64,000 nucleotides of DNA, from positions 130,645 to 194,644 of the forward strand of contig NW_019091552.1 in NCBI RefSeq assembly GCF_001949145.1, in the 5' to 3' direction. The notes below the pieces were generated by a model. The model was not told the origin of the DNA. It was given only the letters and a program-made list of their open reading frames with translations, and made no database searches. This DNA is from Acanthaster planci (taxonomy: Eukaryota; Echinodermata; Asteroidea; Valvatida; Acanthasteridae). A program made the translations under genes and the position numbers. Below are positions 36,185 to 47,599 of the stretch, in pieces; position 1 is the stretch's first letter, and each line of letters begins with the position of its first letter.

Positions 36185-36342
36185 CAACGACAGCCTTGAC
36201 AGACTCGCTTTTGACAAGAGGAAGAACAACCGCGCCATCATATTTTATCTCTCTGGAGACCGCTGCCCTAACGGGACTTCCCCCAAGGGATCAAAGGGCT
36301 CTGTTGTTCTGAGCCAAGTCCCAAATCTATATGATAATGCGA
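36185..36342 (+). CDS. Candidate internal exon, unrecognised
   Basis: A 158-base open stretch lies between a strong acceptor (TCTTTTCCTTGAACTTAG) and a strong donor (GTAAGT), phases 2 and 1. It encodes 52 residues including KRKNNRAIIFYLSGDRCPNG and SKGSVVLSQVPNL. The GD-CP---------SVV spacing recalls one repeat of mannose-6-phosphate-receptor-type domains, but an expected downstream cysteine is not in this exon, so the resemblance is weak. Partner exons were not found. Confidence 0.33.
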
Positions 36343-36640
36343 GTAAGTACTAAAAAAATAATAGCCCGGCATGAAGAGAAGTTAGCATCTCGGATACATG
36401 AGCATGTGACCGTCACGTGATCAATTATCTGCTGAATCTGCCCGGACAAGTGAGCACAACTTAAAAGTCTGACCGTGACATTAGCAATCAAAGAATCTTT
36501 TGAATTTATCCAGCAACAATTCGCTGTCACTCAACAATATAACCACTGTATGAAAACAATGCAGGATTCGTTGGGATAGACTCACGGAGATAACCTCCGT
36601 AATCGCCAGTAGAATAGTTTTTGGGCGAGAGAAAAAAAGG

Positions 36641-36646
36641 TTTAAT
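36641..36646 (-). terminator. Candidate poly(A) signal (ATTAAA)
   Basis: ATTAAA on the minus strand, about 180 bases after the stop codon of the 154-residue gene. Confidence 0.35.
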
Positions 36647-36821
36647 AATTTGCCATTCGCTATTTAAGGGTCAAACGAAAATCCAAAAGCAAGTTGGCCG
36701 TTGCGAGAGAGCTTATAAAGAAGTTAGGTTTACATTGAACGAAACACAGAACCAAACCGATTGGCCTCCTCAATAATCATGACTATTTATGGTGATGACT
36801 TGGTATCCTAGCAACGTCCAG

Positions 36822-36967
36822 TCATTCCGTCTCGTCGTCTAGAGGAAAATTCCTCGACGTCATAGATCCCGAGAGGAGTCTGTCCACCAAGCGGAGAATT
36901 TGCAGGTTCTTTTGCCTTTGTTGTTCCTGGTAGTCCTGTGCCTTAATGTATTCCGTCCCAGGCTCTT
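36822..36967 (-). CDS. Exon 4 (last): acidic helical tail
   Basis: 146 bases after the strong acceptor GGTCTCTCGTTTCAG, ending TGA. It encodes EYIKAQDYQEQQRQKNLQIL then RLVDRLLSG, likely an amphipathic helix. The phase matches exon 3 exactly. Confidence 0.75.
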
Positions 36968-39900
36968 CTGAAACGAGAGACCAAAAGTTTCTTATAGAAA
37001 TAAAAAGTTGTCAGTAGACTAATCTTGGAAGACGCAGGGCCACAACTGTGGTGGCTCCACAGGCGTTAAATGATCTCCATTACACTGGAGATTATACAAT
37101 GCCTCCATAAATCCTCGTCACCTGATTGGTGGATGGTTGATTACATGTCGTTGAATTATTTGTTCTATTAAACTTCATATCACCTGACTGCCCCCTTTCA
37201 TATATTTCACTCCCAGTAAGTAAGAGGAAAATAAGGTAGAGGCGGGAACCAGTCCAACAATGCAGAGGCCGCGCTTTGGAAACGAATAATGTTTCGCGAA
37301 ATGGCGGACGATAATTTGCGAGGACCATTTTGTTCTCCAAACAGAAGAGGAAATGATGACTATCGAAGATTTTTCAGGTATTGTATAAAACAGAGAATGA
37401 TTCCTTCGCATTTGTGTAACGGTAAGTATAGTTTCATTCGGTGACACATAAAATGTTCCATTGCACTCGGCTTCACCTCGTGAAATGGAACTTTTCTTCT
37501 GTCACTGTAAGAAGCATTCTCAACATTACACTCTCTAGCGCTATTCTCTTTATATACAGCTCTGGGTGGCGCGAGCCAGTAGCGCCGCCAATTGATTCAC
37601 TACTTAACTGGTCATCCCCATTCTCTTATTTTTGCACGGCAAGAGTTTATGTGTAAAATGTCTAAAAAGCGAAAGGTTTCAAGGTACATTGCCTATCTTG
37701 TTTTTGCCTAAGCGCAAAGGGTAACAATCAAACTTCGAAATGCCGCAAACGTCTTCACGTGCTTTGCTAGTTTTAAAATACTATGTCGTCTGATAAGATA
37801 AAATTTGAGCTTGTTCACTACTGTCACATTCAACATTGTGAGAACTGGTATGTAGAAGTTAGTCTCCCGGATCTGACTTCTAATGAAGTGCTGGATAGGC
37901 TTGGTATTGAACTGTTTGTTAAATGATGGCACTGCAAACTGCGAGCCTCAAACTTTGATTGCACGTTACATGTCGAAAAGGCCTGGCAACTTGTCCGATC
38001 TGGACAAAGAAGCAGTTTGTTTAATTGTTTCCTTCTGGTGGTGGGTTTTGGCACGAGTTTACTTACAGGTGTGATCTTCAGAACACAATGTAATATTGTT
38101 CACACCCCCCCACACACACAAACAAAAAAACTGGGATAGGTATACACACAAAAGTTTGAAGGTTCGCTGTACTCTTCGTTATTATGTATTATTTTTAATG
38201 TGAAGTCGCTCAGGTGTGATTAATTGGACGACTGAAAGTACTTATTAATTCAAGCACGAGTGACGTCAAAATCCCAATTGGCGACACAAGAAGAGGCAGT
38301 TTTAGCTTTCTGTCGCCTTGCTCGGTAAGAACTGCCATTAAGGCTGAGATTGGTCACGAACAGCTCGATTTTTTGTACGTGGGTCGGCCGCTCGAACGCG
38401 GGGAATGTACAACCCTGGTAGTTAGTGGCAAGTAACACGACGGCGCCCTTGTAAGTTCTTTGGGGTTAATGTTTCGATAACTGGACTCAATTATTTTTAT
38501 ATATACAGGAAAATTAAGTTCTGTGTCATGGAAAATTATTAATTTCAGTTTTGCAAAACTTCCCCTTGGCTCCGGCTTTGTAAGCCATTTGCAAACCATT
38601 TTTTGCTGCTGTTCTAAAAATCAAAATCTCAGGAAGTTTTTTCGTGCGTTCCAGTAAAACACTGACGACGAGGTGGTGTGTGATCCAGTTCTGAGAACAT
38701 GTTTCCGCAGTTCGAGCGGGAGAACAAGAAACGCGTGTCAAGAACAGGCTGCTTGAGCACGACCTAAATGGCTTGCTCAGTGATACGAGAGCATATACGC
38801 TAATAGAGCGTTCTCCTTCCAAAATATCTGTTTAAAGTCGCGGTTCAGCTTTTCGGTTTTGAAAAGTAAATTGTTAAATTAACAGATAGTGTTTGTCTAA
38901 AACAGCGTGTTGATTTTTGACTTTTATTGTACTTTGCTCGTACATTCATTTCTTGTCTTTTAATGATGAAGGTGTAACTATGAGGGATGCATATTAACGT
39001 ACACATCCCCCTTCTTAGCCTTTTTAAAGGTGATAAATACGAAACAATCTTAAGATGACATTTCGATTTTTCTTTAGGGAACGAAATGTCCAATTTTTGT
39101 GAACAAACATGGTAGGAGGGTGAATGGATAAGAACCCGACGATCACATTTTACAGCTACGTGCATGTTGACCTGCATGTCGTGGATATTTTGTAAAGCAT
39201 TTTCTTAAATTGTGACGGAAAAAAATTAAACAAAGATCAGTTCCGGGCCCGTGCCTCGGCTGTCTGGATCAAAAGCCAATGCCTGACATTTCATCGCGAT
39301 AGACAGTAGAGCCTGTCATTGGCATTAAAAGCCATTTTTTTGCCTTTTCATCACCAGGCCTATTTGAGTAACACGCTAGGTTTCTGTCAATTCAAAGCTT
39401 CATAAAGGCCCTTAGAAATTACTGGTGGAGTAATTGCCTTCAGTTATTGATACTGACATATGCCCGCCAGACACAACGTGGGAAGTAAGTTGCTGGTTCT
39501 AAAATAATGCTTTCGAGCCGCTCCGGGCAATGGCGGACGCGAAACTCCATCCTCAGAACACCTGTGTAGTGCCTCAGGACACATTTGCTCTTTGGACAAT
39601 AGCCGTTGCACCCCATTTGAAACAAACAGGTTATATCTTTTAAGTGGACCTGGATCTGACTATTTTTGTTGTTCCTTATCCAGAGCAGCAGGAACCTTCT
39701 TCCAGGTATTTTGTTTACTTGTACGCCTAAATAATAACTTCCAGTTCAACACATGAAAAAAATTCTTCCTCTTTCTCATCGTTTAATTTAATGGCGCTGT
39801 GACTTTTTTAATGAAGCCATTTTGAAGAACAACGCCTTAAAAGTTACAGATGTCTTTTGAAATTGACAGCAAATAAGTGAGTATATCGAAGTGGATATAT

Positions 39901-42900
39901 TAACTTGACATTACAGTGCCAGATATAGCAAAACGCAGCGTAGAAAAAAACTCAAGCATCACATGTCGCTGTGGACTACATAACGCCAGCGGGAGTCCTA
40001 TCCCCTAATTATTAATTCCTAGAAGCCAGTCTTCTGTGCCTTTGGTATCCTTACGGTAATCCCAGTGGTGTTTTCGAACGGAAGTCCCCATAGGTGCGTC
40101 CTTTTTACGAGACTGTTCATTACTTCTATGCCCACTCCCTATCAACTGCCATTTGACCAGTTCATATTCAGATCCTACATACAAGGTGCTATTTTCCCAG
40201 AGACAAACCGCTGCTCGAGTGCTCTCTAAATAAACTGACAGAGAGGATGCAACGCTGACTGCTTATCTCCGTTCTCTCGGTTATACAGTGTAAACAATGC
40301 GTGCCCCCGTGCCTCGTGCCCTCGGACTGTGCACTGTGTCTTGTCATTGGAAACGGTTTATTTTGCCAGAAATGGTACAGTGGTCAACAAGCGCAACGGT
40401 AACAGGTTATAAAATATTCTGGCGGTACATGCTACTTTGAGGTTCAGCTTGAAAGAGGGACGAATGTGCTGTGTTTTGACTATATTGTTGCTTTTATTGG
40501 CACATTCAAAATCCTGGCTTCGGCTCACGCATTGATCTCACGTTCATCACTGGATCAAAATAAAATGTCCTATATTTGGTTCCTGTGATAAAAACTGGTG
40601 GTTCTGGAATGCACTGACACATGGCACGGAAGTGCAAATTCTTGCAGCTGAAGTCTGACGTCGAGGCCTTGAATGATGCCAAAATTTGAAAACAACACAA
40701 AGTGTATGGGGAAGAAAACCCACACAACTTATTTGGTACATGACTTACCGTCTTCCTCCGAGAACGGGGCTATTCTTTTGCCGAAGTGAACCATGCAACC
40801 CTTTACCGAGCATCTCCTAGCTGCGTGACACGACTGTAGGCACACTGCTGAAATCACCAGGAAAAGCAACAGCCAAACCAGCCCTATGGAAATTACAGCA
40901 TGGGAATTACAGTGTAGTTAGGATCATTGCACTGATGACACTAAAAGGAATCACACGACTGCGAGCTCGGGATGCAAATGCACATGTTTATACTTCTATC
41001 TTAGGTTTTGGCTCAAAATGTTTGGAACAGCTGAGTATGGGCAAAGATGCGAAAATGGTAAGGTCCCATTTTAAAACAAAATTTCTGATGACGTCACAAC
41101 CCTAAATAGAAGTAAGGGCCATAGCTGCGGGCAAAACCGATCGATCGCCCAACGCACTGAGCAAGATCCGAACAGCCGAACAACAAAATAATTGTGTCAC
41201 GACCGCCACAATTCCGCCTTGGACAGGTATGTAGTCTGGTTCCCCGGACTAAGTATAGCGACCATTTTGAAAGGTTTTATAGGGTATGGTAGCCGCTACG
41301 GTCATGTGACAGAAAGGGTAAGAGTTCTGCCCTATTCTGAACATTTCCGAAACCGGCCAAAATTTTTCAAACCCCTTTGGATAATTATTATAATAATACA
41401 ATATTCGCGAATGTTCAGCCTAGAGAAAACGTTTTTCTTCGAAGATTCCCTAACGTGAATTACGAAAAAAAGTTCTTGCATATTTCTTTTTATCATTTTG
41501 CAAATTGATCTCCACTTTTGCACAACTTTAATTATGCTGTTAAAAACTAAAGACGAGTGGGCAACGCTCCTTAAAATAGAATCGGGCAGGTATTTCGTCA
41601 CACTCGACTTTTAAGGTCGACACTTGCCGTCAACATTATTACGAAAGGGAAACAGCCTAACGCCTGAATAGAGGCGCTCTTCACCTGATACGAATGTGAA
41701 CAGTTGATGATTTATTTGCTTTTCAATCTTTCCAATTTTATTGTGCACTTGCGGTTCATATTTGTGTAAGTTAACTCAAAATGAAAACGCTACGTGCTCT
41801 GGTTTTAGTTATCAAAATTTATTTCAAAAAAAGGAAGGACATTTTACAAGGTATTGATTTATTACAACATTTCCGGTGAACCAATATATCACGTCTACGC
41901 GAATGGTTTCAGAACATCCAAGCAAGGGTTCGCGCAGCTAGAAAGTCACCAACGACATGTTACAGCGCACCTTTGGCAGATCATACCTTGGCCTAGTATT
42001 AGAAGCTAACTGCCGAGCGCGTTTGGCAGTATTTAAGTTCTTTCAAGAGTTTTCTTGAAAGTAAAGGCGACCAATAAGACCAGTAATGTGCACAGCTCGC
42101 TGTACGTAATGAAGCGTTGTGCTTGCCACTAGAGTCCGCATTATCACTTTCCGCATGATCAATATAACGCACCAAAATAGCCAGCACGGTCGATTTCAAA
42201 ATTCTCTCGGCCTACCGTCGTTTCATTTTCTACTCTGCAGATCCGTGGCGTTGCACTTGTCATCGCCGTTCATGGGTTGGAGATAGCAGTATGAATACGC
42301 ACTTTATAATGCGATTTTGACGTTATGCTATCTACGATGACTTTGTAGCCATATCTGGTGGAGTTTAGGGAACAAGCCACACGAATTAGATTCTGAGAAA
42401 GATTTCTAATCGAACGCTGGTTGATTGTTTCGGCGACCAAGCATTTTGCAGGACGCGGCAAGTGGAAGAGTGTTTTCAGCCAGGCCTTTGTAAAACCAAA
42501 CAAAACGAAAAACCTGGCATGGTAAAAAAGAACATGGCATTCATTATAAGAACACTATAATGTGTCTCATCATTTTGAATTCATTTACATGTACATGTAG
42601 CCTACATTTATTTTTAAGCATAGTTCCTAATGAAGTGTTAAGCCTTTCTACCCGAAGAACACAAATTATCGCAAATTATCTAGCATGAGTTTCAAGGATA
42701 TCACCATGGTTTCTCATTGCAACACTGTTCAGTTAAATTTAAATTTTTTTTTACGTAGACACGGGCATTCTACTGCCCGAAAGGTGTTGGTTCATACCAA
42801 CACGCCATTAAAATAGTTAAAATGGGGCCCAACTGAATGCTCTTAATTAGTTTAAAGTGGCATCTTTCAAGTTGATGGAATATGGTACTTTGGGGATTCG

Positions 42901-45900
42901 TGCCAATTCTTTCCCGTCTTGTCAAATTTCTGTGGCCGGAAAAAAATAACTTATTCGTACAAGTCATTTCCCCTTTTGCTGTTCTTTTAATGCGAAGACC
43001 CAGGTAAATTACTGCGGTGTGGTTAATCACGTAAATAATCACAATTGCCGTTTTCTATGCATTCAAAAATTGGACAGAATTTAGCATGAAAGCTACTTCT
43101 TGGGGATTAAATAAAAAGATATCACTGTATATGTGTAAAATTCTGAGTCAGAGAGTTTGTTTTTAACTCTTAATTTTTGTCCATTTATTGCGATCCAAAT
43201 TTACTTACAACAGACATAATGATCTTTTCCTATTTTGCACGGTCGACATGTTTCACAGACTGGATAATGTTAGTATCATTAAAGAATCCAGGCGATTCTT
43301 TTTTTCTCCGAAAAAAACCTTGTGATGTCATTTATGGAAGATATTGTTCAGTTAATATGTTTCACTGTTTAAACTGTGAGCCAAGATTAAATTTTGCTAA
43401 TTGAAAACATTTCTGACAAAAGGTTGCTCGTTGTTTATTGCTATAAACTTGCACAACAATGAATCACCAAGGAGAAGGAAACCCAGAACAGTAAATGATC
43501 AAAATGTTCAGCAGATATTTATGTATAAATCTAGGCAACATTGAGGTTTTCTTCCTCGAATGTCATCACAGTTTTCCTCATGGATGTTGAAATTCACCTG
43601 ACCATAAGACTAAAAAGGCGGAAAAAACTTTTAAAACAATTGTTACAAAGGTCAGCTGAAACAGAGATGTGCAATTTCCTGGATTGTATTTTGCAATTTT
43701 GTTTCAAAAATGCACAAATAGACTGTTTCTAAACAGTTTGAAATTAAAATGGAAATTTAATCGAGTGTTTTTCTAATTGCATAAATGTCGCAAAACAACA
43801 GCGAGTAGGAAGAAGTTACAGAGAAGTACCGACATCATAGACCTCGAGCTGGACCAGGAGAGGGCGCTATTTTAGTAGCAAAGGTGGCTCCTTTGGTCGG
43901 AACTGAACTTCGCTGGGTCACCAACACTAGAAAATGCACGCGTCGCGGTCAACCAATTGAACATTCCCGACTTACAGGACTCTTTTCAACCAATGAGGGA
44001 ATACTTCTGCTCAAGGTGGGCAAGTCAGGAATATTGTGATTGTGAGTGAAACGTTAATTTGCCTTCTGTCAGTTTACTGGAAATAGCTGGAGATTCGAGA
44101 CAAAGAAAGTGGTGATAGTATTAAAGAAGTTGCGACACTGTTACTATCTTTGATATAAGCAGGTGCCTTTTTGTTTACCTATAAACAAGTGTTAAAAAGT
44201 GAAGTTTGGAGGAAAAATAAATCGCACAAGGCTATGTAAACAACCCGGAACTCTTAAAGTCAACACGTGAATGATTGACGCAGGTAGCCTGAGGGCCCTT
44301 TTTTAATCCAACTCTTTTGGAACTCATAATCAGCCATGGGAACTGCGTTGGAGAGCAAATTGACATGCCTGCAGCGGACTTCACAAATCAACAAAGCCGT
44401 GATTACACAGCACGGGCTACCCACCTGCGCAGGTAGCTTCCAACCATTTGGCGGGCCGAACACCGTGCGGAGGCCGCCCCATGCTAGGCCCGTCTTTTCT
44501 GTCAGGACAGGGGGGTTTAAAAGCACGTGTCTACTGTACTCCAGCGATACCCTCAATTCCGTTTTTGTTAAGATTTACCAACGTGCTGCGAGTCTCGTAT
44601 ACTTAGCCTGCGAACATACAACTTAAAGTCACCATAAGTTTCGATTTTATGCGAAAAAAATGTCATTCTGAGGGCTTAACGTATTGCCTTAAATTTTGAA
44701 TAAAGTTTGTAATGACCAATCCTGTCCTTCTTACAAAGCATCCGACATTATTCCGTAATTGTCAAGCTTTTCCATTCAATTTATATACAGACGAGACAAA
44801 AACTTTATTTGTATGAAGGTGAGATTGAAAACTCATCGGTGGGGCACTTGGAGGGAAGTACACACATTTTTTTCAAGGGGTGTAGCTTGTATACAGATTG
44901 TACACATTGCAAAATCTCAAGGGGTTGGGAATACATATTTAGTTGTAGAAAGGAACACGCTCCTGGTGCCTCCCGCAGTTACACCACTGAGTTTACTTTT
45001 AAGGAACCGGAGGATTGGACGTAAGCAGTTTCTACAGGTCGCGCACCTTTGTTTCAGTTTAGTTAAAAGATCTGCTAAGTCAACCTTTTTTGGGCAGTCA
45101 TAGCCACACAACAATTAATTTAAAATTTGACTTCTACATTTAAGCGAAATATTTGTTTGTGCCATAAGAATGCTTCTTTAAATACCGTTATCATTGCTAC
45201 TGGTGTACCAACTCCTCAACAGATTGCAGTTCAAAATACTTTGAAAATAACCAACCAGCCAACAAACAAATTATTACTAAGAACCCAACTGAAACATATC
45301 CGTTCTTATGATTTTACCCCTTAGCATACTAGAGGTAGGTGAAGGAAGCGTGACTCAGTCAATATTTATGCATTCCGGGAATGTACGACTTGTAATTTAA
45401 GATCTGGATCTTTGCGGTCGCTCAGATGCCAAATTTACAACCTCATGAATCACTTTAACGACAAACCTCCCAACAAGAATGGCTCCATTACAGCCATGGC
45501 CAATTTCCATCAGAAGGGTCTGATTTTTACCTTTTATGCAACCCCCTTTTTGTGGTTGTTAGGGAAATGGGCCAGTTCTGTGCGTAACAGTGGTTTTGGT
45601 GCAGTGTCGCGTTTTTATCCTGTGTGAATCGACGCCATATCAGTTACGGGAAATTCAATATGCGTATAATGGGGAGGCCATGAGGATCCTTTGTTGAAAA
45701 CAATTCAGTGGCTTTACAGAGGTGGATTCGGATATCATTTAAAATACCTGCTTGGTTGGTTCTGGAGACGGAACTCCTAGGTTACACAGAGCAATCGCAA
45801 TGCAGCAACTCGAAAATGTTTACTGGAAAACTCAGTATCAGCGACCTTATTAACCGCCCGAATAAATTACCGCGTCTACTGATTAGTCATTCCACTATTT

Positions 45901-47586
45901 AACCGGTAAAGATATCAATCGTCAATGTCAGTAGAGAGACTTACCTCAAATGAAACAAGCAATTCGAGGTTGTGGTGAGATTTGTGTTTAGAGAGAATCG
46001 ATCCGCCTTGTTTTTGGTTCACTGCGCCTCCATAGGAGCTGCATAATGGAACGTCGACACGAAACACCTCGCTTCAAACTTTGCTAGGGATCAGTGGAAC
46101 TCGGCGAACAGCATGTGGAACATAGGTTTGCTTTACAGAGTTCCACTTCAATCGTTTGAACTAAAATGATTTGAACTAAAATGATTTGAACTAAAATGAT
46201 TTGAACTAAAATGATTTGAACTAAAATGATAATAATAAACATTAGCGTCATGATTTCATTAAGGAAGCGCCCGATCTTCTTCTTGTAGATTGTAATTTTC
46301 TACAATGTCAATACAACCAATGCGAAACGCCCTTGTGTAGTTTTAGTTCAATGAACCGAAACGTGTAATAAATACGCAGTATTTTTTCCCAAACAAGCAA
46401 GGTCGAAATGGAAAGATATGAAAATGCGAGGGGAAGAGAAGGCTCTTGAAAAATGAAGCTTTAAGAAACCCGACGCAATTTAATATGGGTTTCTACGGGT
46501 ATTCAGACGAGAGTATCATAGTACGTGGCTTCTATTACCAGCTACTCTTTTTACTGGTCTTTGTGATAACGAAGAATCGATACTGATTTGCGTAGCCTTC
46601 AACATTCAGGAAGTCATTTGATCGCCATTGGAAGCTGAATACTATACTTAACGAGTGATAGGTGTGATGGAACTAAATGAGTAAGCCCTGACCCGCCTTG
46701 GCGTCCCACGTACCCAAGGAAGGGTGCCAAATTCACCGTTGAGGAGCGTTCCTGCGTAGCAAGAATATTGCCGAGAACCAGTTGTTATTAGAAGTAGGCC
46801 CGTGGTAAACCCGTGGAAAAATGGCATATCACTGCATATCGCTGAATACGGATTTGCCCTCTAAAAGACATCACAGTTGTAAAATCTAGAATGTTACATT
46901 ACAGAACTATTTCAAAAACTGCAAACACTAAATGCTGGTTGCAGCAAGGTGCAGACTGAACATAGACCAAGATTGTTTTCCATACATCGACAGGCAGCAC
47001 AATCCTTCTTTTCGATAAATACCATTCTGGATATGTGCCACTTGGGGCAGGTATAACCAACAATAACAAACGGTCCTGAGGTATCGCGTGAAACCATACC
47101 TGACGATGATGTTGTCAGTGTTAAATCGAGGGAACGAGATTTCCATCGAAGGTCAGACGTAATACGTCTGAGGGTAAAAGCCCTGTACAATGCAGTAGTC
47201 AACTTAATTGAAGGCCTCTAGTTTATATAGAAAAAAAAACAAGATGGGGTTTTAACTTCTCCTCACAGAATAAGAAACGAAAAATGACGGTTTAAGCGCT
47301 ACAAGCTTGGTGATATAGCATCATTCATTGTGGCGGACTATTTTGGTCCAAGGTAGCGCTTTTGTAAGGTTGGGGGGGGGTGCAGCGTGCTTGCCGAACA
47401 CAGTTAATCCCTACCCTGGCGGCTGTGACCATGAAGCTGTAAAACAGGCGTGTTGGAATATCTGCCCTTTTTAGTGGCATCTCACATTGTAAGCCTCGTC
47501 TCAGAATGCAGTACGATTCCCTTTTTTATTGCAGTTGCACGACCTTGACTTTTTCTGGCGGTCGATGACATTTGCTGGGCCTCCAT
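36822..47586 (-). CDS. Novel single-pass membrane or peptide-precursor gene, 4 exons
   Basis: Coding exons 47586-47486, 47182-47100, 40883-40749 and 36967-36822 join in phase (2, 1, 1) to 465 bases, 154 residues. Exon 1 starts CCAAGATGGAGG, a strong Kozak context that is also YY1-like. Residues 1-62 are basic and polar. About residues 63-79 form a hydrophobic segment (LVWLLLFLVISAVCL). Then come ARRCSVKGCMVHFGKR, with two cysteines four residues apart and a GKR at its end, and an acidic, helical C-terminus (LQILRLVDRLL). Read whole, it is a type II or single-pass membrane protein. If a different 5' exon is used, the hydrophobic part becomes a signal peptide and the Cys-loop segment a possible amidated cyclic peptide cut at RR and GKR. 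I recognise no family. Splice sites for exons 3-4 are strong (donor GTAAGT, acceptor TCTCTCGTTTCAG, branch-like CTAAC before exon 3). The link from exon 2 to exon 3 across 6.2 kb rests on phase alone. Confidence 0.5.
37441..37505. repeat. Dispersed hairpin repeat, copy 2 (best preserved)
   Basis: GTGACACATAAAATGTTCCA and the closing TGGAACTTTTCTTCTGTCAC form a 65-base foldback with the centre CACTCGGCTTCACCTCGTG. Copies lie at 7,555 and 48,877. It lies within the last intron of the 154-residue gene. Confidence 0.75.
38345..38763 (-). mobile_element. Inverted-repeat element, reverse copy of that at 22.3 kb
   Basis: Its reverse complement follows 22,346-22,805 in order (CAGCCTGTTCTTGACA, TTTCTTGTTCT, GATCACACACCACC, CCGCTCGAACGC, GGTAGTTAGTG). 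It lies in an intron of the 154-residue gene, as its partner lies in an EXOSC1 intron. Confidence 0.75.
40749..40883 (-). CDS. Exon 3: hydrophobic segment and Cys-loop/GKR segment
   Basis: 135 bases, phase 1 in and out, between TTTCCATAG and GTAAGT. The order is a 17-residue hydrophobic stretch, CLQSCHA, ARRCSVKGCMVHFGKR and an acidic start. As a signal peptide it would be cut after CHA. Confidence 0.75.
40900..45900. other. Large intron 2 of the 154-residue gene (part)
   Basis: No convincing exon between exon 3 and 45.9 kb. I searched for an ATG exon that would supply a signal peptide start to exon 3 in phase and did not find a clear one. Frames at 42-45 kb look random. Confidence 0.4.
45945..46100 (-). 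other. Possible non-coding first exon
   Basis: A perfect donor (TTTGAG followed by GTAAGT) closes a segment whose ATGs run into stops, as in an untranslated exon. It could be an alternative 5' exon of the downstream exons 3-4. The start is not defined. Confidence 0.25.
46156..46230. repeat. Minisatellite: five perfect 15-bp copies
   Basis: TTGAACTAAAATGAT is repeated five times without a mismatch, 75 bases in all. A partial copy precedes it. Confidence 0.97.
47100..47182 (-). CDS. Exon 2 of the 154-residue gene
   Basis: 83 bases between TTGTACAG and the donor GTATGG, in phase with exon 1. It encodes FTLRRITSDLRWKSRSLDL. If the donor is not used, the frame stays open to 46,912 and ends in a cysteine-rich tail, an alternative final exon. 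It contains a perfect 19-base palindrome. Confidence 0.45.
47486..47586 (-). CDS. Exon 1 of the 154-residue gene
   Basis: 101 bases: ATG in CCAAGATGGAGGC, 33 codons (MEAQQMSSTARKSQGRATAI...) plus two bases, then the good donor GTGAGA. Confidence 0.5.
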
Positions 47587-47589
47587 CTT
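47579..47589 (-). promoter_or_regulatory. YY1-type site across a start codon
   Basis: AAGATGGAGGC matches the YY1 core with one change and contains the ATG of the 154-residue gene, the same arrangement as at EXOSC1. Confidence 0.4.
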
Positions 47590-47599
47590 GGCATGAGGA

